Positions 10,601-20,788 of a DNA stretch of 64,000 bases are shown here, piece by piece (the first letter of the stretch is position 1; every line of letters starts with the position of its first letter). The stretch is from positions 1-64,000 of the forward strand of contig FTLJ01000482.1 in the NCBI GenBank assembly GCA_900155495.1, read 5' to 3'. Below the pieces are notes generated by a model. That model was given only the letters and a program-made list of their open reading frames with translations. It was not told where the DNA came from and searched no databases. The stretch comes from Porogramme epimiltina (lineage: Eukaryota > Basidiomycota > Agaricomycetes > Polyporales > Polyporaceae). The translations under genes and the position numbers were made by a program.

Positions 10601-13557
10601 AGCTTAGCGAGAGCCTGAAGGACATGCATAACCAGCTCGAGACTCAACGCACTGAGTTTGAGAGCCGGCTGCAGGCGATCGCAGAGTCTTCAGAGGCCGA
10701 GGACATCAAGGTCGAGAAGGAGCAGATGGAGCGTCAACTGAAATTGGTGCAGGCTCACATGAAGCGGATGCTCGATGCGCGTGCTCGGGGTGAAGAACTC
10801 GAGGACGTCCCTTTCGAGCCGGTCATCTACACTGCTAAACAGCTCCGCCTCATCCGAAAGGTCCTGGACAAATGGCGGGCGCATCGGTCGTTCTCTATGG
10901 CGGAGGTTGTCTTGTCCAATGCCGTTTTGATCAAAGAAGCGAACATTATCAGGTGCGGGTGGAGCTACTTGTCGTCTTTGACCCATACTGACCCTTTTTA
11001 TAGCAAGGAACTCGGGAAAGATGTCCTGTACAACTTCACCGTTGCAGCAGGTGGTTCTTTAGCTGCCCCCGCATCCGCCATTGATTCCATCGCCGGATTG
11101 GATCAATTTGGAGACGTCTCAGATCCTGTCCTCGCCTCTGCCACACAGCCGTCTGTGGCCGTCAAGCTGGTTGATAGGCGGCATAATGCTATCTATGTCT
11201 GGTCTCTGGACCGTCTTCAACAACAGCTTCAGCGGATGAGGAATCTCACCACCTTCATTGACCGCCCATCCTACTCGCAACATTTCTCTTCGGAAGAGCC
11301 TTTCTACGACAGCCCGCCACCAGATTACTCCTTCATTGGGAACGCCCTTCTCTCCCTTGCTCCCCTTTCCCGTAGACTCTCCGCCACATCCGTCGTACCG
11401 ATCTTCTGCAGGTACACCTCCGAGGCCATCGGCTCATGTCGCATAGAGGTGAAGATCGCCAATGTCATCCTCTCCCCCAAGCACGCCAACACATCCGCAA
11501 CTTCTACACGAGCCTCGTCACCTGTGCCAGGAACCGTCCCTCCTGGTAGCAAGATCACCTTCTCCCTCGTCGTCGACCAGGTCAAGGGTCTATCTCATCA
11601 TGACTTCTCCTTCGTTCACCTCCAAGTCCGCCTGTCGTCATTCCTTGGGCCTACCCTCACCTCCGAAGAGGTCTATCCTTCCTCTGCTGTCGATCTCGAT
11701 ACGTCATCCCTCTCAGATCTCAAATTCCGCCGTAGCTTTTCCATGGTTGCCTCTCTGAGGGTACTCACGTACCTTCGACAAGGCTACGCCCCCATCGAGT
11801 TCTATGCCCGACTGAAGCCTACATACCTCGAACGTATGGAGCGCTGGGACGAGATGCGCGAACTGCGGATACCGACGAACATAGGCTCATCGTCCGCCAG
11901 CACCCCGCAGAGTCAGCCCACATCCCTGCCCCCCATGCGTCGTTCGGAGAACGATTTCGTCACAGAGCAGATGCATGACGTGACGGCGTGGCTTCAAGTA
12001 TGCGAGCTCGCACCAGACGGGACATACAAGCCTGTGCCTGTAGTGTCATCCAGCCATCTTGACCCGGGCTCATTCCAGCTGCACCAGGGCTTACAACGCC
12101 GACTCATCCTCACCATATCCTCCCATTCCGGTCGCCAACTCCCATGGACAGAAGTCACCCGGATACGATTGGGGAACATTCGACATCTGGATGCGAAGGG
12201 CCTTCTGCACGACTCTCCATCGAAAGCCCTCGTCACTCTCCCACTCCTGCAAGACCAAAACATCGAGTACAAGCCTGACGGTACTGGCAATATCACTGCC
12301 GAAGCCCTTTGGGACTCCAGCGTGCACAACTCGATCTTGCTCAACCGTGTCACGGGCGGGGCGCAGCGCATTCTCCTCCAGGTCACATGGTCCGTTGCCG
12401 TCGAGACATGTGCGGAGCCGGTGCAGTTTAGCATGGACGCGGCGGTGACGATCCAGATGCGCGACGCGCGCCCGCCGTCGCGGTTGACGTCGCTCTTCGG
12501 CTCCACAAAGATTTTGCCCAAGACAAGCACCCTGTTCTCGGTCCGGCTCACGCCTCCGCTCACTCGCTCTCCCAAAGATCTCTGGCGGCTCGATACCGCG
12601 GAGAAGTATGTCCGGGGCGAGGAGACCCTCGGGGTGTGGCGTCCGCGCGGCGTGAGCGTCGTCGAAGATTACTCCAAGCTTGTCACGATGGAGCGTCGCG
12701 CGGCAGACGTGCAAGCAATCCGAGTCATTCTTGCCGCATCGCCGAATGCCGGCAGGGTACAGCAGCAGGACGCGGAGGTTTGGGCGACCGAGTCGCGATC
12801 GGAGGCACTCCTGGGCAAGGCGCTCGCGTTGTGGCAGAAGCGGTTCGGGCATGTGGGCGAGGTGAGTCGCCCGTGCATTGCACGCTTCTGTGTGGACGAA
12901 GAAGGCGGTGCTAATGCGATCGTTCCGGGCAGATTGTCATCAGTCAGGAACCCGTTGAACCGGACGTTCTGAGCGTGAACTCTGGGAAGGCCTCCCTATC
13001 GGATGCGCGCTCTATCGACTCTCTCAAGCTGAACTCGAGCACAAAGCTTGTGCCCAGAAAGTAAGTTACCACCCTTATATGTCGCCTTCCGTGTGGTGCC
13101 TGACACTATCGCCCTTCACCTTCCTTTCAATAGCGATGGGCCGACGAAGAAGGGCCACCTGATGCTCATGACCGACGCGAATGAGAATATCTGGGACCGC
13201 CGGTGGTTCGTCTTGAGAAGGTGCGCTTCCGCATTATCTGCGTTCATTCACGTGGTGCTTACCGCAAACCTTCCAGGCCATATCTCCACATGTATGCCCA
13301 TTCGAACGAGATAGAGGAAATTGGCGTGATAAGCCTGACTGGCGTAAACGTCGAGAGCAATCCTGAGATGGAGGCTCTACTTGGAGTGCGTCCTATATCT
13401 CACTCTTAGTGTCGATCTAGTATTCACTTCGCTCTGACAGAAAAAGTTCACCTTCACCCTTTTCACGTCTTCCAACTCGTATGCGCTCTCAGCGTCTAGC
13501 CAGAAGGAACTTCAAGCGTGGACTGTGAAATTGGACCCGACACGACTTCCCTCATGA
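7690..13557 (+). CDS. Kinesin-3 motor (UNC-104/KIF1 type)
   Basis: Plus-end microtubule motor for membrane cargo such as early endosomes. Domains in order: motor ([15 protein letters not shown]-loop [20 protein letters not shown]; switch I NETSSRSHA; switch [10 protein letters not shown]; end of motor [18 protein letters not shown]), a neck and coiled coil (about 9400-9650), an FHA domain ([12 protein letters not shown] to [13 protein letters not shown], about 9755-10210), a second coiled coil, a large KIF1B/DUF3694-type stalk region in one long exon, and a C-terminal PH domain ([25 protein letters not shown] to [15 protein letters not shown]). The product is about 1,600 residues, normal for kinesin-3. 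The P-loop is assembled from three micro-exons (8185-8196, 8260-8278, 8332-8342). An intron near 10950 (ATCAG|GTGCGG to TATAG|CAAGG) lies inside an open frame and should be removed. Confidence 0.95.
8185..8342 (+). other. Micro-exon cluster encoding the kinesin P-loop
   Basis: Three consecutive exons of 12, 19 and 11 nt (8185-8196, 8260-8278, 8332-8342) each sit between a GT donor and an AG acceptor. Joined to the flanking exons (ending 8132, resuming 8395) they give AYGQTGSGKSYSMMGYGPDK in frame, which is the canonical kinesin nucleotide-binding sequence. The protein match makes the structure nearly certain. Confidence 0.93.
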
Positions 13558-14214
13558 CCTTTCACGAACATAGTTATGATCATCATGGATTTCTACATGC
13601 ATTTATCCCCTCTATATCCTCGCTGTCTTACCCGTTCTTTCTACGCACTTTTTCCCATTCCATCATTACTCTTATCCACGTCGCGGTGTTCTGTTTACCT
13701 GTAATACTTTTCCCCTCTTTGGTTTGCGATCTATACCGTCTCGGAGTTTATGATCTGGCATCTTAAGCACGCTCTCTGTTCCCAGCTTACCCCCCTTGCC
13801 CGATCTATATGCACATAACTACATACGTACACTCGCCAACTGGTGACATATACTCCTAGAGCTGATATCCCTAGTCGTCGCATACCGCAGCACACATCCT
13901 CATGTACCCCTATATTACTAGCCCGGGGTTGATAGCGAGAACCGAATGAATGAATTCGAGGCCTGGTCCCTCCTTCGTGGACGACATCCAATGAGTGCAC
14001 CTCAGCCGTGAGGATGAGAGTGGGGTGGCCTGTGCGCTGTGCGCTGTATCGGTTGGAATGCCTAGGCACGCCTGTCCAAGGTGTATCGGCAACAGCCCAT
14101 GGACGTGCATGGGAATCAGCCACAGGAGGTGGATACGCTGAGCGTAATGCCGGGACAGGCGGGCGGCGGACGTTGGGGACTAGGCCACAATAGTCACTAC
14201 ACCGACGACGCGCG
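13558..14214. other. Intergenic region between convergent kinesin and IMP3 genes
   Basis: About 660 bases holding the two 3' regions. T-rich runs after 13560 are plausible polyadenylation sequence. I see no gene. Confidence 0.5.
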
Positions 14215-15144
14215 TTAGAGCAGGTCGAAGTCGTCCAACTGTCGAGAAGAAAGGGCCGTCAGAAGGAGTATGAACCGGGCGCGAACTCAAAAACATGCCT
14301 CGTCATTGTACCGCATGATTGTGCGCTTGAGTTTGGAGGTATCCACCCAGGTAACGAAATCCTCCATATGCCTGCTCCAAACGGTCAGCGCGCGTGGGCA
14401 TAGTTGCGGGTCGATGTGCCCGTACCGTGTTACGAGATAGGCAGGGTCCGTTATCGTGTCGGGTCCAACGCGGACGTGCCCCTGTTCGATGAACTTGACG
14501 GCCTGATTGACACGCACCACGCCAGGACGGACAGGAGAAGCGGACGAGAGTTCAATAAATCGCAACACCATGAAAACGGCGCGAGGGGGCGCGAAGGAGC
14601 GGGACTCACTGCGCTGACGGTCTCGGCCATCTTGCTCATGCACATAATGACTGCAAGCCGTCGGCGGCAGAAGGCCGCGACGGTGAGTTTGTTTTCTACG
14701 TCGCTCAGCTTTGCGGATGTATTGAGGACGCCCATGTCGTACAACTTGGACAGCATTTGGCCCTCCATCTTCGCGCGAAATGGGTCCTGGGCCGGTAGGA
14801 GCGACAGACGGTGGGCGAAAGAACGGAGGGAGCCGCAGAGTTTGTTGTATCTGGAGGGATGGCAGCGAGCGCGTGGTACGGCGCGATGATGGAGAACGCG
14901 TAGGTGAGAATGCGGAGGTGGGGAGAGAGAGGAGGTAGAAGGAGCACGTACTTGTGGTAGTCCTCTCGGTCCTGGATGTGATACCTCCGCATAACCTTGA
15001 TCTCGCGCAGGTTTGCATCCTGCTTCCACTTTTCCCGCACGCCTCAGTTCTCCTCATGCTAGCTTGTTCAGCACGTAGACTCACGTTAAGGAAGTCGACC
15101 TTCTTGAGGAGTTTTTGTTCATGGTGCTTGAACTGACGGACCAT
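14215..15144 (-). CDS. IMP3: U3 snoRNP protein IMP3
   Basis: Component of the U3 snoRNP/SSU processome that pairs U3 with pre-18S rRNA in the nucleolus; related to ribosomal protein uS4. Six exons. Starts [20 protein letters not shown] (15144-15085), then [19 protein letters not shown] from 15028, with donor GTACGT at 14951 and acceptor at 14850 into [19 protein letters not shown]. The S4-type RNA-binding region follows ([26 protein letters not shown], then [24 protein letters not shown]). The family-typical end ELDDFDLL comes from a 24-nt last exon (14238-14215) joined through a GC-AG intron (14298-14239). Length of about 180 residues is normal. Reading through that intron would give an atypical end. 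Confidence 0.95.
14239..14298 (-). other. GC-AG intron in IMP3
   Basis: The donor is GAG|GCATGT, not GT, and the acceptor is CGACAG. Only this junction gives NDE-LDDFDLL-stop, the conserved IMP3 C-terminus. The nearest GT donor would put the last exon out of frame. The length is 60 nt. Confidence 0.85.
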
Positions 15145-15967
15145 GGCGACAAGAGGGTGGGAGGAGGCAAGGCGCGGTCAAAGTCTGTGAAAGTCCGACG
15201 GGGACGCAGGGCCCGGACTAGCGCCCAACGAGCGCCTGCTTCGCAAAAATGATCGGACGTTGAATGGGCGCTTATGATGTGAGCGTCCGGATCCGGGCGC
15301 AACTGTGGTTGAAGCAACTCAACAACTCGCCGTCTACCACGACACCGTTCTCGCCGGACGCCTACCGCCGCGTTCAATCGCCGAGAGCACTCAGGCACAG
15401 GCTCTCATATCTAGTATCCTCATTTCTCCCGATCGCCATCTTTGCTTCTCACTACGCACCCTGGTGCTGTAGACTAGGTCCAGGTCTTCCAGCGCTCTCA
15501 GCCCATAACGTCATCTACGCGTTAGGAGAACGCAGTGGTGACACTTCCAGCCTCCTCTTCGCCACCTCTGTCGATCTATCTCATAGAGGGTTCCAGAAAC
15601 CTTGCTGCATTCCTATATCGAGGCTGCCCTAAGCTCGCTGAAATTTTATCATTTATGCACTGGGTATGTTGTCTTCTAATTAGCGAACAATGTCGTTCTC
15701 TCAGCTCCTCATACACTACAAGAACTTGAAAGCGCTTGTAAGCTGTCATCCGTATATCACAAGTATGTAATGCTCATCCTTGAAGCTCGGAGACCGCGTT
15801 ACCCCATCCGAAGATGCCAGCTTGGGTCTTAGCTCCATGTGTTGGCGCGGGTGCTCGGTATGGCTGTGTGGCTGGGGCTTAATCCCGACTCCAGAGCGCA
15901 CGTCAGGACCTCGATATGTATAAGTAGTGATGCGCGTCCCCCCCATGTTTTTGCGTATTTCTCCCCT
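15145..15967. other. Divergent promoter region, IMP3 and glycosyltransferase-like gene
   Basis: About 820 bases. A plus-strand frame of 122 codons (15264-15632) has no recognisable domain and would lie in the IMP3 promoter; I do not call it. The right end holds a TATA-like site for the next gene. Confidence 0.5.
15919..15924 (+). promoter_or_regulatory. TATA-like box of the glycosyltransferase-like gene
   Basis: TATAAG lies 44 bases upstream of ATG 15968. An in-frame upstream start near 15839 would place this site inside the coding region, which supports the downstream ATG. Confidence 0.5.
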
Positions 15968-17736
15968 ATGCAGCCCTCGGCTTACTCCCCGCTCAACGTC
16001 TCCTCATATCGTAGCTATGTGCTCTCTCGGAGATTTATCGTGCTCGCCCTTGCGACGATAATTGCCATTGCCGGTGTCGACATTCTCTTGCACTCTTCTG
16101 ACTCTTTGTCCACCTTCTCTATACCCGAAAGCCTCACAATATGGCCTTCAGATGTCTCCGACTCTGCGTCCCGGCCGGATGGCATGGTTGGAGGGCTAGG
16201 GCCATACCCTTCTGTCCGGCGAAGACACGTCGCCGTCGCTTCCGCCTTCGGGTTTCACTTCGACGTCTACATGGCATTTGTGAAGACGCTCGGCGACGTC
16301 ATGGATAGCTGGCCGACCGACGCGCACGGGAACATCAGCATCTTCGCGCCCGAGTTCCAGCTCGGATACCAGGATGTGGTCCACGATTTCGGGCTATGGA
16401 AACATGCCGGCGTGCGCGGAACCCATGAAATGCTCATCGATGCTCTAGCAGACAATAGTGGGGATGGAGCCATCGACCTTGTTGTGTTCGGGACGTGTGA
16501 AGTGGAGTGAGTCGGGGTTTTGATCTTTCCTGTGCTAGAGAGCTGATGATACACTGTGTAGTATCCCCGCATACCAGGATGCCTTGAAGGTAGTATGGGA
16601 GAGACGGGACGCAGAGCACAAATTTAATATTGTGTGCATCGTCCACAACACTCTTGATACCGGCTGGCAGCACCACATTGAATATTGGTCCAGGCGGGAT
16701 GCGATACGGATACTACCCATAGGCGACCAGTGCGTTCTTTCCCCCCGGTTTCTTTGCATATGTTGAAACTCTACGACAGTGTTGCCAAGACCTTTCGTAT
16801 CAAATTCGAGGAAATGGCTGACAGCGCCGACCCTGACGAGTACAGCGCGGGGTTTGAGCATATCCCTGTGGACGTACACGTCCCACTGTTGGACATTCCG
16901 GACTTGCCCAACAAACCACTCTCCAGGGTGCTGTCAAAAGCGGTCATCCAAGGTTCAATAAATGCGCAGCGTCGAGACTACTACCGTATTTTCGCCGATC
17001 TAATCACGTCGTTGGATGGTCAGTCAAGTTCGTCTGCGTTGATAGATGTCGAGGGTGGCTGACAACAGTGGCATCCAATAGAGGATGCTGAAGCATGGGG
17101 TTACGTACCCCCGCCGCCCGGCAACCGCACGTTTGTCCCAAACCTCCAAGGTCCCGCTCCATTTAAGCTTCTCATCGTCGGCGCTGGCTGGATTGAGATT
17201 CCGGAAGAGCTGACACACGTTGTTACGCTCCACCGCGATTTGTCGTACAAGGCCTTCTTTGAGCTTATTGCGGAGACAGACATCGTCGTGCCAGCGTTTG
17301 CGGATTTTGGCTGTGAGATGTCCTTGTTGCGCCACTCATCAGAATGCTGACCTAGCCAAATTCAGACTTCGACGCCCAGGCGAGCTCCACAGTTGCCCTC
17401 GCGATGGAACTTAACGTACCACTTCTCGCCACCGCCCGCCTGCGGCACACGTACGGCTACATCGACGACGACCGAGTTACGGTTACGCGCCCGGCCGCGA
17501 TGTCCGAGGTGCAGGCGCTCCGGGCATTGCGCACACACGACGCCGGTGCGTTTCTCCGAGCGGACCCTGCGGGAGTAGGCCGTGCTATGGGCGCACACCC
17601 ACGCCTGCGCGCTGCGGCTGAGCGGATGGTGCAGGAGGGCTGGGCCAGAGATGCAAGGGGTTGGAAGGAGTGGAAAGGTGATGTATGGGCGCGGAATCGG
17701 GCTGTCGTGGAGAGGATCGTGAGAGACGTACCTTAA
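15968..17736 (+). CDS. Type II membrane protein, glycosyltransferase-like (GT-B-like)
   Basis: A short cytosolic N-terminus precedes one membrane anchor (about residues 24-42, RFIVLALATIIAIAGVDILL), then a lumenal catalytic-like region. Exons join as FGTCEV-DIPAYQD (donor about 16508, acceptor about 16560), LPIGD-HVAKTFRIKFEE (acceptor ACGACAG), DLITSLD-EDAEAWGYVPPP and FADFG-YFDAQASSTVALAM. The second half looks like the nucleotide-sugar-binding half of GT-B enzymes: a core strand FKLLIVGAGW, then LHRDLSYKAFFELIAETDIVVPAF, then a donor-site-like AQASSTVALAMELNVPLLAT. The order fits GT1/GT4-like transferases, but I cannot name a family or substrate. It neighbours a methyltransferase-GT8 fusion and an epimerase-GT2 fusion, which suggests glycan synthesis in the secretory pathway. 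An uncharacterised fungal family is an equally fair label. Confidence 0.7.
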
Positions 17737-18320
17737 GCTTTCTAAGAGGTCTGTCTGAGCTTCTTGGCGCCTTGGCTATACGAGACCTTTTCGGATGACC
17801 GAAGGATGATCGGAGTTCATGCCTAGGAATTTCAATGAGTTGACATGAACTTGAAATCCGGTGACCTGAGCTAGTAGCTTGTGTTCGTGATGTTGAATTG
17901 TGGTAGGACCACGCTGTGCGTACCTGACTTACTATCCATTCATCGCCCGAGCCACATAAGGCATCATCTGTATGAGGATGAGATTAAAATGGCATCCGTG
18001 ATCGATTCAGTCTTCTAGGGACTTGTTGAACTTCTTGTATTGTGGCGGAGTTATGCTCAGCTTCGCTGGGATCCATTTTCTCACGCCACATCTCCTGGGT
18101 ATGTATTTTGCAGGCTTGTGTGAACTTCTCAGGCTCGTTCCACTGCTACACGCTTACAATGCTGCTCTTTCAACCTTAATTTCGCGAAACTGTCAGTAAA
18201 ATGTCGTAGCAATATGAGGGGGCATATGAACTATTGGGTGAGTACATTCTGCGGAGCGCAACATTGTCGTGCCTAACGAATTCCATGCGCTTACACAATG
18301 TCTACTACTAGACGCAACTA
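17737..18320. other. Intergenic region between convergent genes
   Basis: About 580 bases between the glycosyltransferase-like gene and the methyltransferase-GT8 fusion, AT-richer than the flanking coding DNA. I see no open frame of note, no repeat and no RNA gene. Confidence 0.5.
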
Positions 18321-19943
18321 TTAGGGGACCCTGATCTTGAATGCTGCTATACCTTCGTTGATGATCCCATCTCTCTTCCTAACCTGCTCCTCCTTGAACT
18401 CTTTTGAGCCCCTCCACCCTTTCCATTCCGTCTCCTCGCACACCGACCACCACTCCTCCGCGTACGGATGACCTGGCGCGCCCGCATAACCCCACGGTTT
18501 GGCCCCGAACGGCTGGACGAACGGGTTCATCACATACTCTAATGGCGGGTGAACCGGACCCGTGAAGTGGACGATCCCCGGCTCGTCCATCGCCGCCAAG
18601 TCGAGCATCGCGCGCTCAGGTGTGAGGTAATTCGCGTATGTCCCCAGCCCCTGCGCATTCCACGTGAGGCTGAGCGGGTGCCAGGCATCGCGAAAATGCA
18701 TGTTGAGTGCGTCCTGATCAGGGAACCGCGCGCTCTTCATCGCGGCAGCGGCCGTGTACAGCCCGTCCAGGGACGACCGCACTCGGACGAGATCCAGTAG
18801 AAGGACGCCTGAATTGAAGTATGGCGCGCGGTCGGGGCCCTCCCGTGTGGATAGTGGGAAGCCCACATCCGGTGCCGCGCCGATCGCTTTTCCGCACAGG
18901 TCTGTGGTCCAGAGATCCCTGAGATCCCTTCTAACGAGAACATCGGCATCCAGGTAGAGCACCTTCTCGACGGGTAGGAGGGGGATCATAGCGATCCTGC
19001 CCCACATGGGTCCATTGGGGATTACGCTTTCGGCTCCGGAACGGGTGGGAGCAGAAGGTAGGTCGATGAAGTTCATGATGGCGTTCTTGTTATGGGAGAT
19101 GGAAGCTCGAAGCTTTGCCTTCGCATCCCCGGAGAGGCCTTGACCAACGACGTAGAATGTGATGCGTCCCGTCGTGTGCGTCGTGGCACTGTGTATGGTG
19201 ACGGCAGCTCCGACTGCGAATTCAGAGTCGATAGAGAGGGCGACGTTTATCTCGGAACTCTGAGTGTCATAGAGGCTTCGGGGAGACGGGCGGTCGTCCT
19301 GTTCGAGGAAACCGATCCTCATGTCGGCTGTCTTTTGTATGACGAGCTGGTAGTGGCTGTCCAAAGACATTCGAGTGTATTCTCCGTCGTGGAGCTTGAG
19401 GAAAGCATCGATCCCCCGCTTCGGGTGATGTATGCTTTCTTCGGGGTACTGGTCCCAATGATAGTCGTCGAAGATGATAATAGCGCCCTTGCATGCGAGG
19501 CGCCACGCGAGCTCGCCGTCGAGGAACGTATCATCCGCCTCGTGGGATCCGTCAATGTAAATCCAGTCGTAGCCACGGCCTTCGGAGGATGCTTCCTCGG
19601 AAAGGAGCGTCATTAGCCCTGGTATGCTGAACTTGTCGATGACTCGGTAGGGCCTGCCGGTAAGGGAGAGGTTGTGCTCCAGCTTCCGACGCCTCTCGCG
19701 CCCCTCGTCCGTGCTCATGAGGTCGAAGTGGTCGATGCAAGTGAACTCCCCACCGGCACGGCAGAGTTCGGTGAGAAGGAAGACGGCGGAGCGGCCCTCC
19801 CAGGAGCCTATTTCTATGGCGCGAGGGCAGGGCGCGATGACATATTGAAGGAGGTTTTCCCATGTCTCGCGATTGTGGGTGAACCAGTCTTCGGACTCCG
19901 TGAAGATGTAGGCGGGTTGCATAGCGATAGAGTCGTTGGACAT
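18321..19943 (-). CDS. Methyltransferase-GT8 glycosyltransferase fusion
   Basis: One uninterrupted exon of 540 codons with two enzyme domains. Residues about 28-205 are a class I SAM-dependent methyltransferase of the Methyltransf_24 type: motif I AIEIGSWEGRSAVF, acidic end of the next strand CIDHFD, then YDWIYIDGSHEADD and GAIIIFDDYHWD. Residues about 230-510 are a GT8-type glycosyltransferase: INVALSIDSEFAVGAAVTIHSA, metal-binding DxD in LYLDADVLVRRDLRDLW, PYFNSGVLLLDL, DQDALN, and the late HFTGPVHPP. No signal peptide or membrane segment is seen. The ATG at 19943 directly follows CTGCAG; an upstream exon ending in ATG (20007-20005) with donor GTGAGT would add only one Met in frame. It is divergent from the epimerase-GT fusion and convergent with the GT-B-like gene. 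The domain pair recalls bacterial polysaccharide loci. The acceptor and the methylated group are unknown. Confidence 0.88.
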   Translation of the reverse strand: MSNDSIAMQPAYIFTESEDWFTHNRETWENLLQYVIAPCPRAIEIGSWEGRSAVFLLTELCRAGGEFTCIDHFDLMSTDEGRERRRKLEHNLSLTGRPYRVIDKFSIPGLMTLLSEEASSEGRGYDWIYIDGSHEADDTFLDGELAWRLACKGAIIIFDDYHWDQYPEESIHHPKRGIDAFLKLHDGEYTRMSLDSHYQLVIQKTADMRIGFLEQDDRPSPRSLYDTQSSEINVALSIDSEFAVGAAVTIHSATTHTTGRITFYVVGQGLSGDAKAKLRASISHNKNAIMNFIDLPSAPTRSGAESVIPNGPMWGRIAMIPLLPVEKVLYLDADVLVRRDLRDLWTTDLCGKAIGAAPDVGFPLSTREGPDRAPYFNSGVLLLDLVRVRSSLDGLYTAAAAMKSARFPDQDALNMHFRDAWHPLSLTWNAQGLGTYANYLTPERAMLDLAAMDEPGIVHFTGPVHPPLEYVMNPFVQPFGAKPWGYAGAPGHPYAEEWWSVCEETEWKGWRGSKEFKEEQVRKRDGIINEGIAAFKIRVP

Positions 19944-20004
19944 CTGCAACGTAGCACATGTGTATGAGCTATGACGACGCGGAATTCGCGAAGAGAGGAC
20001 TCAC

Positions 20005-20007
20005 CAT
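20005..20007 (-). other. Possible start-codon exon of the methyltransferase-GT8 gene
   Basis: ATG at 20007-20005 is followed at once by GTGAGT, and the next acceptor GTTGCAG precedes ATGTCC at 19943. Spliced, the coding part of exon 1 would be the start codon alone (M-MSNDS). It lies 55 bases downstream of the TATA box. Confidence 0.55.
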
Positions 20008-20061
20008 GTAGGCGATGGGAAATTGCCTTTGGAGATGGGACCTCTGGATTTTATTCAAGGG

Positions 20062-20069
20062 AATTTATA
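20062..20069 (-). promoter_or_regulatory. TATA box of the methyltransferase-GT8 gene
   Basis: On the minus strand the sequence reads CTATAAATTCC. It lies 55 bases before the candidate ATG at 20007, normal fungal spacing. Confidence 0.75.
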
Positions 20070-20706
20070 GCTCGGAGCTCTATTTTCTCCGCTCCGGGCT
20101 CCGGGAAAGCTCAATATGCTGCCCCCCCTGCGGACTATCCGTAAAGTCGTGTTTCTGTGCGTTTGCAACCGGAACTATGTTCTTTTGCCTCCGACGGTAG
20201 CGGGGCATCCCACAGGTCAATTTTTTGTGCACCATGAACGCACACGCGGGAACATCGCCGCATTGTTATCTCCACGCGTGGGCGCCGAAACGGACGAGCT
20301 TCAACGGAGATATCCGTATAGGATCATATGTTTAAAATGTGACGTGTGGTTATAAGCGTCAACGGTCCAAGTGTCCACCATGTGTTGCGATGTGAGCATG
20401 TGTGGATCCTCCGTGTTGTCTCTCCCGGGGTCGGAACATTGCGGTAAGGTCCCATTCTCACCCACAATCTATAGTGAGGCTGAGAACTTGCAATGCCACA
20501 GATATCAAAACGACTCCTGCTTGTCACCCGACTCGGAGTTGGTGGTCAAGCGGCCTATGATTCCCCCCACAGGCTCCCGGCGTGGTGCATCTCCGTGTTC
20601 ATGCGGTATTGTACTCCGTCGCAACGTTCGACTATCTGGAAACACAGAAAACTGAATCTTGCTGAGACCATGCGCTACTCGTATCCTGATGTCTTTGGAG
20701 GTGGCG

Positions 20707-20714
20707 TATATATA
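20707..20714 (+). promoter_or_regulatory. TATA box of the epimerase-GT fusion gene
   Basis: TATATATA in GGCGTATATATACG, 75 bases before ATG 20789. Confidence 0.7.
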
Positions 20715-20788
20715 CGAGTGCGTGAAGCACATATAAAACCATAGTTTCCCCCCAGGTCTTCCACCTCCACATCGACTTCGCTGCTCAA

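Larger units (their letters stand above)
20008..20788. promoter_or_regulatory. Bidirectional promoter region of the two fusion genes
   Basis: 780 bases between the starts of the methyltransferase-GT8 gene (-) and the epimerase-GT gene (+), with a TATA box close to each start and no supportable gene between. The small frames inside (20371-20655 and others) have no domain. Shared control is inferred from the layout. Confidence 0.55.

Noticed and set aside
15264..15729. Small plus-strand frames upstream of the glycosyltransferase-like gene
   Set aside because: No domain; lie in a divergent promoter; no convincing splicing between them.
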